Assembly (NCBI GenBank): GCA_937952305.1
Contig: CALFZO010000165.1
Span: forward strand, 1-59,101
Reading direction: 5' to 3'
Length of the DNA stretch: 59,101 nt
Source of the DNA: an uncultured Anaerolineales bacterium
GTDB taxonomy: Bacteria > Chloroflexota > Anaerolineae > Anaerolineales > UBA6663
Position numbers and translations under genes: made by a program. Position 1 is the first letter of the stretch. Each line of letters starts with the position of its first letter. The notes beneath the pieces were generated by a model. The model did no database searches. It saw only the letters and a list, made by a program, of their open reading frames with translations, and was not told the DNA's origin. Positions 1-8,612 of this stretch are shown here, piece by piece.

Positions 1-46
1 CCGCCTTTTTCGTTTCGCCGTTCATCGGGCCAGTCGGCCCTGGGCC

Positions 47-349
47 CTAAAGCAGTTGGAAGCTGCCCTTGGCCTTGACGACGCGCTCCTCGTAATTCTC
101 CACATAAGCCAACAACTGATCCTTGAGCGAGTGCCACTCGGCCGTCTCGAGGATCTGCTTCATGACCTTGATATTCTTGGCCGTGCCGCCGGCCAGGATC
201 TGTCGGCCGTTGCCGTATTGCGTATACCAGGCGTCGGTCGGCTCCACGCCGAGCTTCTGCAGGCCCGGGATCCACTCGCGGACGACAAACTCGAAGTACT
301 CCTGCTCACGGCCGGACTTGATGTCCCAGCTCATCAGAACTTTGACCAT
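47..349 (-). CDS. Small conserved hypothetical protein (100 aa)
   Basis: The function is unknown. The 100-residue protein has no signal peptide or membrane segment. Its pattern (an N-terminal strand VKVLMSWDI, then amphipathic helices around EYFEFVVREW and WHSLKDQLLAYVENY) suggests a small alpha/beta protein, possibly a dimeric ferredoxin-like barrel; that fold is my inference. The start ATG lies 17 nt after the stop of the upstream metallo-beta-lactamase-fold gene on the same strand, so the two are probably co-transcribed. Codon use and GC content match the neighbours. Confidence 0.75.
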   Translation of the reverse strand: MVKVLMSWDIKSGREQEYFEFVVREWIPGLQKLGVEPTDAWYTQYGNGRQILAGGTAKNIKVMKQILETAEWHSLKDQLLAYVENYEERVVKAKGSFQLL

Positions 350-366
350 ACAGGCCGCCTTCCCGG

Positions 367-1014
367 CTAATCCGATCGGTAATCCAGCAGCACAACGCGC
401 GTCTCATCCGGCAGGCTGCTCTTGCTGAGTTTGAGGGACGGCTCAGGCTGAAGGGCCGCCTGGCCCATCTCCTTCAGGAACTTGGACACAGGGTCCAGCT
501 TGAGCGTGACCGGCTCGGTCTGGTAGTGCATGGGCACCACCACGGATGGCTCCAGCAGCGAGATCACTTCGGCGGCTTGGGCCGCGTTCAGGCCGCCGCC
601 GCCGCCCACCGGCACCAGGACCACGTCCACGGGGCCGAGCGCCTCCATCTGCGCCTGCGTCGGGACCACCTGCAGATCGCCCAGATGACAGACCGTCAGG
701 CCGCCAAAATCAAACAGGTACAGGATGTTGCGTTTGGCGTCGGCGCCCCGGCGGCGCTGGTCCCCGTCCGTGGCGATGCCGGTGATAAACACACCGCCGA
801 TCTCGAACTCGCCGGGGACGGCGATGACCAGCTTTTCGCCGCGCACCGCGTCGACGTTGTTGTGACCGGCGGCCGCGTGGCTGATCGTGACAATGTCCGC
901 CTTGAGTTTCAGGGGCGGGTAGCCGAGGCTGGCCTCATAGGGGTCGGTGACGATTGAGGCCAGGCCGCGCTCGCTCATCCGAAAACATGAATGCCCGTGC
1001 CAGACTATCTCCAT
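367..1014 (-). CDS. Metallo-beta-lactamase-fold protein with degenerate metal motif
   Basis: This 215-residue protein resembles the small MBL-fold hydrolases of the UlaG/UPF0173 type. It opens with the family-typical WHGHSCFR, has an Asp in VTDPY, and later shows CHLGDL and a C-terminal VVPMHY, corresponding to the downstream metal-ligand motifs. The first metal motif, normally HxHxDH, reads SHAAAGHNN: the first and last His remain, while the middle His and the Asp are Ala and Gly. Metal binding may therefore be altered or the protein non-catalytic. A GAGGA ribosome site precedes the ATG, and an extended -10 promoter lies just upstream. It is the first gene of a two-gene unit with the 100-aa protein. 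The fold is clear; the substrate is unknown. Confidence 0.85.
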   Translation of the reverse strand: MEIVWHGHSCFRMSERGLASIVTDPYEASLGYPPLKLKADIVTISHAAAGHNNVDAVRGEKLVIAVPGEFEIGGVFITGIATDGDQRRRGADAKRNILYLFDFGGLTVCHLGDLQVVPTQAQMEALGPVDVVLVPVGGGGGLNAAQAAEVISLLEPSVVVPMHYQTEPVTLKLDPVSKFLKEMGQAALQPEPSLKLSKSSLPDETRVVLLDYRSD

Positions 1015-1036
1015 GCATCATCCTCATCGCGCGAGG

Positions 1037-1045
1037 ATTATAGCA
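1037..1045 (-). promoter_or_regulatory. Extended -10 promoter for the MBL-fold gene
   Basis: On the minus strand the sequence TGCTATAAT is a perfect extended -10 element ending about 23 nt before the ATG at 1014. No good -35 hexamer is present, as is common for extended -10 promoters. A TGCTACACT motif on the plus strand at 1060-1068 could serve the divergent gene starting at 1190. Confidence 0.55.
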
Positions 1046-1189
1046 TAGGCATTCTGCCATGCTACACTTAGTGGGCCATCCACGAAGTCAGACGGCGGCG
1101 CCCCGGCCGCGCAGTGAACCGGGACAATCTGCTCACGCCTCGGGCGCGGCTGCGCCGACGCCGGCCCGCCGACCCCGGACAGGAGGCCC

Positions 1190-1942
1190 ATGGCGACTCT
1201 CAACCCGGTCGAGATCGGCGGCGGCCAGGTCACCTACACTCCGGCCGCCGGGCAGGCCCGGCTGGTGCTGCCCGCGCAGACCCACCGGGCTTATTGTGAC
1301 GCGCAACTAGACGATTACAGCCGCGGCCCGCGCCGGCGCTTCCCGGATCAGGCCCCGCTGCGCCTGCACTTGCGCGCGCGGGCCTCGCACGCCCAGCCCG
1401 CCGGCACCCTCGGCTTCGGCTTCTGGAACGATCCGTTCACGCTCTCCGGCCGTGCGCTGTCGGCGCCCAACGCCGTCTGGTTCTTCTACGCCTCGGCGCC
1501 GTCAGACATGGCGCTGGCGGACGGCGTGCCCGGCCGCGGCTGGAAAGCCGCCACCCTCAACGCCGGCCGCTATCCGGGTCTGCTGCTGGCGCCGGCGGCG
1601 CTGGCCGCCGTGGCCTTGGCGCGCGTGCCCGGCCTGGGCGCGCCGATCATGGCGGCCGGCCGGCGGGTGGCCCAGGCGCGCGAGGCGCTGCTGGACGACG
1701 TCGCCTTGACGGATTGGCACACCTATACGCTGGAGTGGCGGACGGGCGAGGCCGTCTTCAGTGTGGACGGCGCGCCGCGGCTGCGGTCCGCGGCGCCGCC
1801 GCGCGGTCCGCTCGGGTTCGTGCTGTGGATCGACAACCAGTACGCCATCGCCGCGCCCGACGGCCGGTTCGGGTTTGGCCTGTGCGCGTTGGCCGAGACG
1901 CAGTGGTTGGAAGTCGACGGGCTGACGCTTACGGCGGGGTGA
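1190..1942 (+). CDS. Concanavalin A-like (GH16-fold) hypothetical protein
   Basis: A 250-residue soluble protein without a signal peptide. The region DWHTYTLEWRTGEAVFSVDG (about 187-206) is the characteristic core of concanavalin A-like/glycoside hydrolase family 16 folds, and LGFGFWNDPF and GPLGFVLWIDNQYA fit the same beta-sandwich. I do not see the GH16 catalytic ExDxE motif, so an enzymatic role is doubtful; a carbohydrate-binding or structural role is possible. The ATG is preceded by CAGGAGGCCC, a strong ribosome site. The 3' end overlaps the stop of the convergent histidine kinase gene by 14 nt. Confidence 0.75.
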   Translation: MATLNPVEIGGGQVTYTPAAGQARLVLPAQTHRAYCDAQLDDYSRGPRRRFPDQAPLRLHLRARASHAQPAGTLGFGFWNDPFTLSGRALSAPNAVWFFYASAPSDMALADGVPGRGWKAATLNAGRYPGLLLAPAALAAVALARVPGLGAPIMAAGRRVAQAREALLDDVALTDWHTYTLEWRTGEAVFSVDGAPRLRSAAPPRGPLGFVLWIDNQYAIAAPDGRFGFGLCALAETQWLEVDGLTLTAG

Positions 1943-4187
1943 CCAGTTGGGGCTGGCGCAGCGGCAGCGCCAGGTGGAACCGGCTGCCCGGGCAGCGGGC
2001 TTCGTCGTAGCCCAGGCTCTCCACCCAGATCTGGCCGCCGTGCGCCTCGACGATGCCGCGCGCGATGGCCAGCCCCAGGCCTGGACCGCCCCCTTTGAAC
2101 TTGGTCTTGCCGGAGGAGTGCAGGGCCACTTCCCCAGTCTGGTAGAACTTCGTGAAGATGAGGTCCTGAAAACGCGGGTCGATGCCGATGCCGGTGTCGG
2201 CCACGACCAGCTCAACGCCGCCGCTGGGCAAACGCGCGTTCCCTTCCGGCAGCGCCTGGCCGGAGACCGTGATCCGGCCGCCGTCGGGCGTGTACTTGAT
2301 GGCGTTGATAATCAGGTGGTAGAAGACCTTGCCCAGCGTCTCCGTGTCCGCTTCCACCTTCGGCAGGCCGGCCAGGCTCTCGTCCAGGGTCAGGCTCAGC
2401 CGGCGCTGCTGCAGCGCGGTGATGAACTGGCTGCTCACGGCCTGCACCACCGGCAGCAGCGGCACCGGTTTGTGGTACAGGCGCAGCGTGCGGTTGTCGA
2501 TCATGGCCATGTCCAGCATGGTCTCGATGATCTCCTGCAGCCGGGCCGCGCCCTTGCTCAGGCCGTCGACGATGGACTGCTGGCCGGGCCGGTCGCGCAG
2601 GTCTGGGTCTTCGGCCATCATCTGGCTGTAACCCACCAGGATGCCCATGGGCGTGCGCAGCTCGTGCGAGAGCACGGCGATGAAGTCAGACTTGGCCCGG
2701 TCCAGCTGCTCCAGTTGATGGTTGGCCTGGTCGAGCTGGCCGTAGGCTTCGCGCAGGGTCCGGTTGAGCTGCACCAGGTTGTCCACCAGCCGGGCGTTTT
2801 CGAGCGCCACCGTGGTCTGGTCGGCCAGAGTGCTGAGCAGATCCAGGTCACGATCGTAATACCGGTCACCGGAGGCGCGGGCGCCCAGCGCAAACAGCCC
2901 GATCCACGTGCCCTTGGAATAGATCGGCACGAAAACGTCCATGTCCAGCTCGGCCAGCCAGGCGCGCTCGGCCTCGGCCAGAGTGCGGAAGCGCGGCAGC
3001 AGGTCCATGTCGTACTGGGTCAGCGGGCGATACTCTTTGTACAGGAACTCGGCCATCGGGCTGTCGGCGGCCAGGGTGGCCACGGCCGCCCTCCCCGGCT
3101 GCAGTTCGCCGACGTTGCGCAGGCTGAAGTAATCGCCGGTGGCGTCGCGCTTGCGGTCCACCAGGAACAACAGCCCCTTCTGGGTTCCCAGTCCGTCCCG
3201 GATCAGACCCAGCGCCACGCGCGCCAGTTGGCCCACGTCCAGGATGTTGCTGATACTGATGCTGTACTCGCGCACAGTCCGCGCCGGGTCATAGTCGGCC
3301 TTGGCGATCACGCGGTTGGCGAAGCGCTGCACCAGGCTCAAGGTCGGCGTGAAGAGCGCGGCCACCACCAGCGCCAAAGTAGTCGCGGCGACCCCGAGGC
3401 TGGAGGGCGCGGCCGAGCGCAGGGCCGCCCACAGCATGGCAAACCCGACGCCGAACAGGCCCGCCCCCAGCAGGGCGGTGACCAGGTAAGCCAGGGCCTG
3501 GCGCGCGGCCTCGCGCACATCCGGCAAGTGGTGCGTGAGCATGGCGTACCCGGCGATCCCGGTCGCCAGCATGTAGACGCCGGTGCCGACGACGATGCGG
3601 TCGGCGAAGAGCACGCCGTCGGCCAGGGCGCTCAGGACCAGCATCGGCACCCAGTAGGCGATGCGGTTGCGGTGCAGCGGCTGCTGCGTGCGCCGGACGG
3701 CGTCCAGCGTCATCCAGGCCGCCCCGCCCAGCATCAGGCCCCAGCCGATCACCAGAAAGGCGCGCAGGGCTTCAGCGCGCTCCAGCGTGCCGTTGGGACC
3801 CGTCAGCAGGACGTCCGGCAGGCGCAGGAGATTGCCTTCGACCACGAAGGCGATCACCAGCCAGACCGCCAGGAGCGTCCACCACGCCCACCCCGGTCCG
3901 CTCACCCGCAGAAAGGCGCGGCTGAGCTGGAGCAGCAGGCCGCCCAACACCAGCGCCGCGTACAGCGGCACGTGCGCGGCGACCGAATCGGTGGGCGGCG
4001 CAAACCAGCCCCACAGTGTGCCGAACTGGATCAGGCTCCACAGCCCGGTGGCGGCCGAGTACAGCGCCAGCCAGTCCACGTCGTCGCCGTGATGCTCGCG
4101 CTGACGGAAGGCGACCACGGCGATGCCCGCGTACCAGAGCAGGCTCAAAACCAGGGTGGGCGCGACCAGGTCTAGTTCAAAGTTCAT
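1929..4187 (-). CDS. Membrane sensor histidine kinase (7TM-like/GAF/HisKA/HATPase)
   Basis: A 752-residue hybrid sensor. Residues about 1-290 contain eight or so hydrophobic segments resembling the N-terminal 7TM sensor region of histidine kinases. A GAF domain follows (about 310-460), then a short coiled coil. The HisKA box is AVLSHELRTPMG with the phosphoacceptor His near residue 510. The ATPase domain shows the N box (HLIINAIKYTP), the G1 box (VVADTGIGID) and the G2 box (GPGLGLAIARGIVEAHGG). Its ATG overlaps the TGA of the upstream acetyltransferase gene (ATGA), so the pair is translationally coupled. No response regulator is adjacent, so the partner is unknown. Confidence 0.93.
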   Translation of the reverse strand: MNFELDLVAPTLVLSLLWYAGIAVVAFRQREHHGDDVDWLALYSAATGLWSLIQFGTLWGWFAPPTDSVAAHVPLYAALVLGGLLLQLSRAFLRVSGPGWAWWTLLAVWLVIAFVVEGNLLRLPDVLLTGPNGTLERAEALRAFLVIGWGLMLGGAAWMTLDAVRRTQQPLHRNRIAYWVPMLVLSALADGVLFADRIVVGTGVYMLATGIAGYAMLTHHLPDVREAARQALAYLVTALLGAGLFGVGFAMLWAALRSAAPSSLGVAATTLALVVAALFTPTLSLVQRFANRVIAKADYDPARTVREYSISISNILDVGQLARVALGLIRDGLGTQKGLLFLVDRKRDATGDYFSLRNVGELQPGRAAVATLAADSPMAEFLYKEYRPLTQYDMDLLPRFRTLAEAERAWLAELDMDVFVPIYSKGTWIGLFALGARASGDRYYDRDLDLLSTLADQTTVALENARLVDNLVQLNRTLREAYGQLDQANHQLEQLDRAKSDFIAVLSHELRTPMGILVGYSQMMAEDPDLRDRPGQQSIVDGLSKGAARLQEIIETMLDMAMIDNRTLRLYHKPVPLLPVVQAVSSQFITALQQRRLSLTLDESLAGLPKVEADTETLGKVFYHLIINAIKYTPDGGRITVSGQALPEGNARLPSGGVELVVADTGIGIDPRFQDLIFTKFYQTGEVALHSSGKTKFKGGGPGLGLAIARGIVEAHGGQIWVESLGYDEARCPGSRFHLALPLRQPQLVTPP

Positions 4188-4765
4188 GGCGCTGAGGCGG
4201 CGGCCGGCCCCACCCGTTTGGCCATCAGGATGTCGGGCCGTCCGAAGCCATTGGCATCCGGCACCACGCCGACGATGACGAAGCCCAGTTTCTGATAGAA
4301 CGCGTAGGGATGCCGCTTGAGATTACGGATGGCGCCGATGTGCGCCCAGGGGTCCGGATACAGATCGATCCCGCCCAGCGACGTCATGGCGTCCTCGTCG
4401 TCGCTTCCCAGCAGGATCGTCAGGCCGCCGCGTTCGCGCACCCGCGCCTCAAAATCCTGGACCAGCGCCCGTCCGATCCCGCGCCCCTGCCAGGCGGGGG
4501 CGACGACCAAGGGATGCAGTTCCCAGACCCGGCCGTCGTATTCCGGCAGGCCGCCGATCCAGCCCAGGACCACGGGCGCGCCCGACCCAGCCTCCACGGC
4601 CACGCGGCAGATGCGCTCCGGCGAGTGGAAATCGTCGACTTCGCTCTCGGCTTCTTCCAGGTCCGGCCAGGCGTCCGGCCAATGATCACGGAAACCCGCC
4701 ACCAGCAGGGCCGCCATCTGGCTCCGGAGCGCGTGATTCTTCGGGTCAAAATTGATGATGCGCAT
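4184..4765 (-). CDS. GNAT-family N-acetyltransferase
   Basis: A 193-residue protein with the GNAT core: VVLGWIGGLPEYDGRVWELH forms the central strands and VAPAWQGRGIGRALVQDFE is the acetyl-CoA-binding motif A (Q/RxxGxG/A seen as QGRGIG). The C-terminal HPYAFYQKLGFVIVGVVPD is the typical motif B. Part of it resembles aminoglycoside 6'-acetyltransferases, but the substrate cannot be told from sequence. It is the first gene of a coupled pair with the histidine kinase downstream. No clear Shine-Dalgarno precedes the ATG. Confidence 0.88.
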   Translation of the reverse strand: MRIINFDPKNHALRSQMAALLVAGFRDHWPDAWPDLEEAESEVDDFHSPERICRVAVEAGSGAPVVLGWIGGLPEYDGRVWELHPLVVAPAWQGRGIGRALVQDFEARVRERGGLTILLGSDDEDAMTSLGGIDLYPDPWAHIGAIRNLKRHPYAFYQKLGFVIVGVVPDANGFGRPDILMAKRVGPAAASAP

Positions 4766-4844
4766 ACGCCATTGCGCCGGCCCAGGTCAACGGGCGCCGG
4801 CGCGCACAAGCCAAGTCGTTTTCGGAAAGCCGGTCTCCAGCGAA

Positions 4845-4850
4845 AGTATA
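4845..4850 (-). promoter_or_regulatory. Possible -10 element for the acetyltransferase/kinase pair
   Basis: TATACT on the minus strand lies about 80 nt upstream of the acetyltransferase ATG, with no convincing -35 hexamer. Apart from this, the 208-nt gap between the two divergent genes (4766-4973) shows nothing I recognise. Confidence 0.3.
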
Positions 4851-4973
4851 TCCCACTTGGGCAGCGGGCAGGCGGACCCGGGTACTGGGACAATTCTCCT
4901 ATCGGGGCCGTCCTGAAGTATCATTAGGGCGCCGTATCTACCCGAATCATCACCTCCCGCCGCTGGTCGACCC

Positions 4974-6338
4974 ATGAGCCTTTCACCCGTCCACGTCATC
5001 GGCCATCAGAATCCGGACACCGACGCCATCGCCGCGGCGATGGGCTACGCCTGGCTGCTCAAGGAGCGCGACGGCCTGAACACGGTCGCCGCCCGCGCCG
5101 GCGCCATCAATCCCCAGACCGCCTGGGTCCTCAAGACGGTCGGCCTGGAGGCGCCGCATTACCTGGCGGATGCCTCCCCGCGCTTCGAGCGGATCACGCG
5201 CACCTTGCCCCCCATCCTGCCCGATCGGCCCCTGCGCGAGGCCTGGGCCGTGGCCGCTTCCAGCCGCTGCGGCGCCCCCATCGTGGAGCCCGACGGCCGC
5301 CCGCTGGGCCTGGTCACGGGCGGCAGCGTCTTCCAATTCCTGTCCCGCCAGATGGACGAACGCGTGGACCTGGAGCTGGTCTCGGCCGCGCGCCTGCTGG
5401 CCGTGCCGGCCCGCAGCGCCCTTGACCCGGAAGTCCCGCGCTTCCCGCGCTCTATGCGCGTGCGCGACGGCCGGTCGCGCGTTCTGCGCGAAGAGCGCGA
5501 CGACTTCATCGTCACCAACGACGACGGCACCTACTACGGCATCGTGCGCTCGCCGGACGTGCTCAACCCCCCGCGCCTGCAGATCGTGCTGGTAGATCAC
5601 AACGAGGCCGGCCAGGCCATCGGCGCCCTGGACGAAGCGGACGTCATCGAAGTCCTGGACCATCACCGCCTGGGCAATTCGCCCACCAAACTCCCGATCC
5701 CGTTCACGGTGGAGCCGGTCGGCAGCACCTCGACGCTGGTCGGCGAGCGCATCGCGGCCGCCGGGCTGACGCCGCCGGTCAGCATCGCGGGTTTGCTGCT
5801 GGCCGGCCTGCTGAGCGACACGCTCATCCTGCGCTCGCCGACTGCCACCGAGCGCGACCGCCGCACCGCCGAGCGGCTGGCCGGCTGGGCACTGGCGGGC
5901 GGCAACGGCGCCCAGCCCGGCGGGCTGCCTTTTGCCAGCCTGCCAGCCTACGGGGAGGCGATTCTGTCGGCTGGCGCCGACCTGTCGGTGCGCAGCGTCG
6001 AGTCGATTGTCAGCGGCGACCTGAAGCTGTACGAAGCCGGTCAGACGAAGTTCGGTGTGGCGCAGGTGGAGGTGGCCAACCTGCTGGAGCTCAACCCCCG
6101 CCTGGCCGAGATCTCGGCCGGGCTGGAGGGGCTGTGCCAGGCGCGCGGCCTGGCCCTGGGCGTGTTGATGGTCACCGACGTGGTCCGCGCCGCCAGCCGC
6201 CTGGTGCTGGCCGGACCGCGCATGGAACGCCTGAACGACCTGCCCTACACGCGCCTGCCGGACGGCACGCTGGACGCGCCGGAGCTGGTCAGCCGCAAGA
6301 AGCAGCTCCTGCCCGCCATCCTGGGCTTGCTGGAATAG
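4974..6338 (+). CDS. DHH-family manganese-dependent inorganic diphosphatase with inserted CBS domains
   Basis: The 454-residue protein matches the family II inorganic pyrophosphatases carrying a CBS module. The N-terminal DHH motifs are HQNPDTDAIAAAMGYAW (metal ligands His and Asp), VLVDHNE and the signature VLDHHRLG. The DHHA2 part follows, including GLLLAGLLSDTLILRSP. Between the first and second DHH segments (about 65-205) lies an insertion with two CBS-like halves (PILPDRPLREAWAVA and IVTNDDGTYYGIVRSPDVL), which in this family bind adenine nucleotides and regulate activity. Expected role: hydrolysis of pyrophosphate under control of the AMP/ATP ratio. No evident ribosome site precedes the ATG. 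Confidence 0.87.
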   Translation: MSLSPVHVIGHQNPDTDAIAAAMGYAWLLKERDGLNTVAARAGAINPQTAWVLKTVGLEAPHYLADASPRFERITRTLPPILPDRPLREAWAVAASSRCGAPIVEPDGRPLGLVTGGSVFQFLSRQMDERVDLELVSAARLLAVPARSALDPEVPRFPRSMRVRDGRSRVLREERDDFIVTNDDGTYYGIVRSPDVLNPPRLQIVLVDHNEAGQAIGALDEADVIEVLDHHRLGNSPTKLPIPFTVEPVGSTSTLVGERIAAAGLTPPVSIAGLLLAGLLSDTLILRSPTATERDRRTAERLAGWALAGGNGAQPGGLPFASLPAYGEAILSAGADLSVRSVESIVSGDLKLYEAGQTKFGVAQVEVANLLELNPRLAEISAGLEGLCQARGLALGVLMVTDVVRAASRLVLAGPRMERLNDLPYTRLPDGTLDAPELVSRKKQLLPAILGLLE

Positions 6339-6576
6339 GACAGTCCTTGTCCGAGCGCCCGCTGTCATCGGCCGCAGGTGGATGACCGGGCGCTGACCGA
6401 TGTCTGTCAGGCAAACGGCCGCATTGCGTCTACAGTAGGAGACGCGTGCGCGCCCCCACCCGTTTGCCTTCCCCTCTTGCCTGAACCACACAGAGGTCGC
6501 GGGCTGGCCGGGCCATCCCGGCCGGTCTGGAAGCGCGTCCGGCTGCAGCGCGCCTGGCTACAAAAAGGAGAGGCCC

Positions 6577-8559
6577 ATGACACTCGGAATTGTGCTGTGG
6601 TTCATTGTCGTTGTGCTGACGGTGCTGGCCGTGCTGGTCGCCCTGTCCGGGATCCGCTTCATCCCTAACAACCGCATCGGCATCGTCGAGAAGCGCTTCA
6701 GCGGCGGCGGCTCCGTCAAGACCGGTTTCATCGCCCTCAACGGCGAGGCCGGCTTCCAGCCGCACGTCCTGCGCGGCGGCCTGCACTACCTGATCCCGCT
6801 CCAGTACGTCGTGCACGTCGCGCCGCTGGTCACCATCACCCAGGGCAAGATCGGCTACCTGTTTGCGCGCGACGGCGCGCAGCTGGAGCCGACCCAGGTG
6901 CTGGCCAGCAACTTGACCGTCAGCGACTTCGAGGACGCGGAGGCCTTTCTGAAGAACGGCGGTCAGCGCGGCCCGCAGCGCCGGGTCCTGCGCGAGGGCA
7001 CCTACGCCATCAACCTGGTGCAGTTCGCGGTGATCACGGAGGAAAAGGTCTTCTCGCTGCCCCTGAACCGCGAGGAGGCCGAGATCATCAAGCGCATGGC
7101 CGAGATCATCGCCGAGCGGCGCGGCTTCCGGCCAGTGGTCATCAAGGACACGGACGACCAGACCGGCATCGTCACCGTCCACGACGGCCCGTCGCTGCCG
7201 CAGGGCGAGATCATCGCGCCGATCAAGGGCGACGACCCGCGCCAGCCCGAGACCTACCACAACAGCTTCCAGGACGCGGACCGCTTCCTGAGCGCTGGCG
7301 GCCTGCGCGGCCGCCAGCTGCAGGCGCTGGTGGAGGGCACGTACTTCGTCAACCGGCTCTTCGCCACGGTGGAGATGATCCCCAAAATCGTGATCGACGT
7401 CGGCAACGTCGGCGTGGTGGTCTCGTACACAGGCGAGACCGGCGTGGACCTGTCGGGCCAGGAGTACCGCCACGGCGAACTGGTCCAGCGCGGCAAACGC
7501 GGTGTGTGGAGCGAGCCGCTGCTGCCGGGCAAGTACGCCTTCAACACCTACGCCGGCAAGGTCATCCCGGTGCCGACGACCAACATCATCCTGAAGTGGA
7601 TCCGCAGCGAGGTCGGCTCGCACCGCTTCGACGAGAACCTGAGCGAGGTCTCGCTCATCACCAAGGACGCCTTTGAGCCGTCGCTGCCGCTGTCGGTGGT
7701 CATCCACATCGACTATCAGAAGGCGCCGCTGGTCATCCAGCGCTTCGGCGATATCAAGAAGCTGGTCGAGCAGACGCTCGACCCGATGGTGGCCGCCTAC
7801 TTCAAGAACATCGCCCAGACCCGCACGCTGATCCAGCTGCTGCAGGAGCGCAGCCAGATCCAGCAGCAGGCCAGCCAGGAGATGAAGGTCAAGTTCACGC
7901 ACTACAACCTGGAGCTGGAGGAGGTCCTGATCGGCACGCCGACCTCGGCGCCGAGCGATCAGCAGATCGAGACGATCCTGACCCAGCTGCGGTCGCGCCA
8001 GATCGCCGAGGAGCAGGTGGAGACCTACGCGCGCCAGGAGAAGGCCGCGGCCAAGGAGCGCGAGCTGCGCGAAGCCCAGGCCCGCGCCGAACAGCAGCGC
8101 CACATCACCGAGTCTGAGCTGAGCATCACGGTCCAGACCAATCAGGGCAAGGCCGAGTACATGCGCGCCCAGCAGCAGGCCTCCCAGATCCGGACCCTGG
8201 CCGAGGCCGAGGCCGAGCGCGTGGCGCGCGTCGGTATCGCCCAGGCCATGGCCACCGAGGAACAGGTGCGCGCTTACGGCGGCCCGCAGTTCCAGGTGAC
8301 GCAGACCGTGCTCAACCGCTTCGCTGAAGCGATCCAGCAATCGCGCGTGGATGTGGTGCCGCGCATCATGGTCGGCGGCGGGCAGGCCGGGAGCGGCTCG
8401 GGCAGCGTGATGGAAGCGCTGCTGACGCTGCTGCTGTCTGACCGGCTGGGGCTGAAGGCGTTTGATCAGGGCGAGCGCTCGCCCGAGGTGGAGTCGCTGC
8501 GCGCGGAGATCCGCCAGGGGATGAAGAAGCCGGACGCCGGCGGCGGCGCCCAGGCTTAG
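6577..8559 (+). CDS. SPFH/band 7 (flotillin-like) membrane protein
   Basis: A 660-residue protein with one N-terminal membrane anchor (LWFIVVVLTVLAVLVALSGI, about 7-26), followed by IRFIPNNRIGIVEKRFSGGG, the start of the SPFH/band 7 fold. Band 7 features continue to about 450. The C-terminal third is a long, charged Glu/Ala/Gln-rich coiled coil (ARQEKAAAKERELREAQARA, then AEAEAERVARVGIAQAMA), typical of flotillins, and the end is Gly-rich. Expected role: an oligomeric scaffold on the cytoplasmic membrane. It is much longer than HflK/HflC and lacks an NfeD partner next door. A strong AAGGAGAGG ribosome site sets the start. It is monocistronic, with a terminator directly after. Confidence 0.9.
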   Translation: MTLGIVLWFIVVVLTVLAVLVALSGIRFIPNNRIGIVEKRFSGGGSVKTGFIALNGEAGFQPHVLRGGLHYLIPLQYVVHVAPLVTITQGKIGYLFARDGAQLEPTQVLASNLTVSDFEDAEAFLKNGGQRGPQRRVLREGTYAINLVQFAVITEEKVFSLPLNREEAEIIKRMAEIIAERRGFRPVVIKDTDDQTGIVTVHDGPSLPQGEIIAPIKGDDPRQPETYHNSFQDADRFLSAGGLRGRQLQALVEGTYFVNRLFATVEMIPKIVIDVGNVGVVVSYTGETGVDLSGQEYRHGELVQRGKRGVWSEPLLPGKYAFNTYAGKVIPVPTTNIILKWIRSEVGSHRFDENLSEVSLITKDAFEPSLPLSVVIHIDYQKAPLVIQRFGDIKKLVEQTLDPMVAAYFKNIAQTRTLIQLLQERSQIQQQASQEMKVKFTHYNLELEEVLIGTPTSAPSDQQIETILTQLRSRQIAEEQVETYARQEKAAAKERELREAQARAEQQRHITESELSITVQTNQGKAEYMRAQQQASQIRTLAEAEAERVARVGIAQAMATEEQVRAYGGPQFQVTQTVLNRFAEAIQQSRVDVVPRIMVGGGQAGSGSGSVMEALLTLLLSDRLGLKAFDQGERSPEVESLRAEIRQGMKKPDAGGGAQA

Positions 8560-8577
8560 CCGAGCGATTGAGACACC

Positions 8578-8612
8578 ACGGGGCCGGTCAGTGACCGGCC
8601 CCGTTCTTGTTA
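8578..8612 (+). terminator. Intrinsic terminator after the SPFH gene
   Basis: The inverted repeat CGGGGCCGGTCA/TGACCGGCCCCG (8579-8603), followed by GTTCTTGTT, sits 20 nt after the stop codon and separates this gene from the convergent gene ending at 8610. The loop is very short, so the upper pairs are probably open. Confidence 0.75.
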
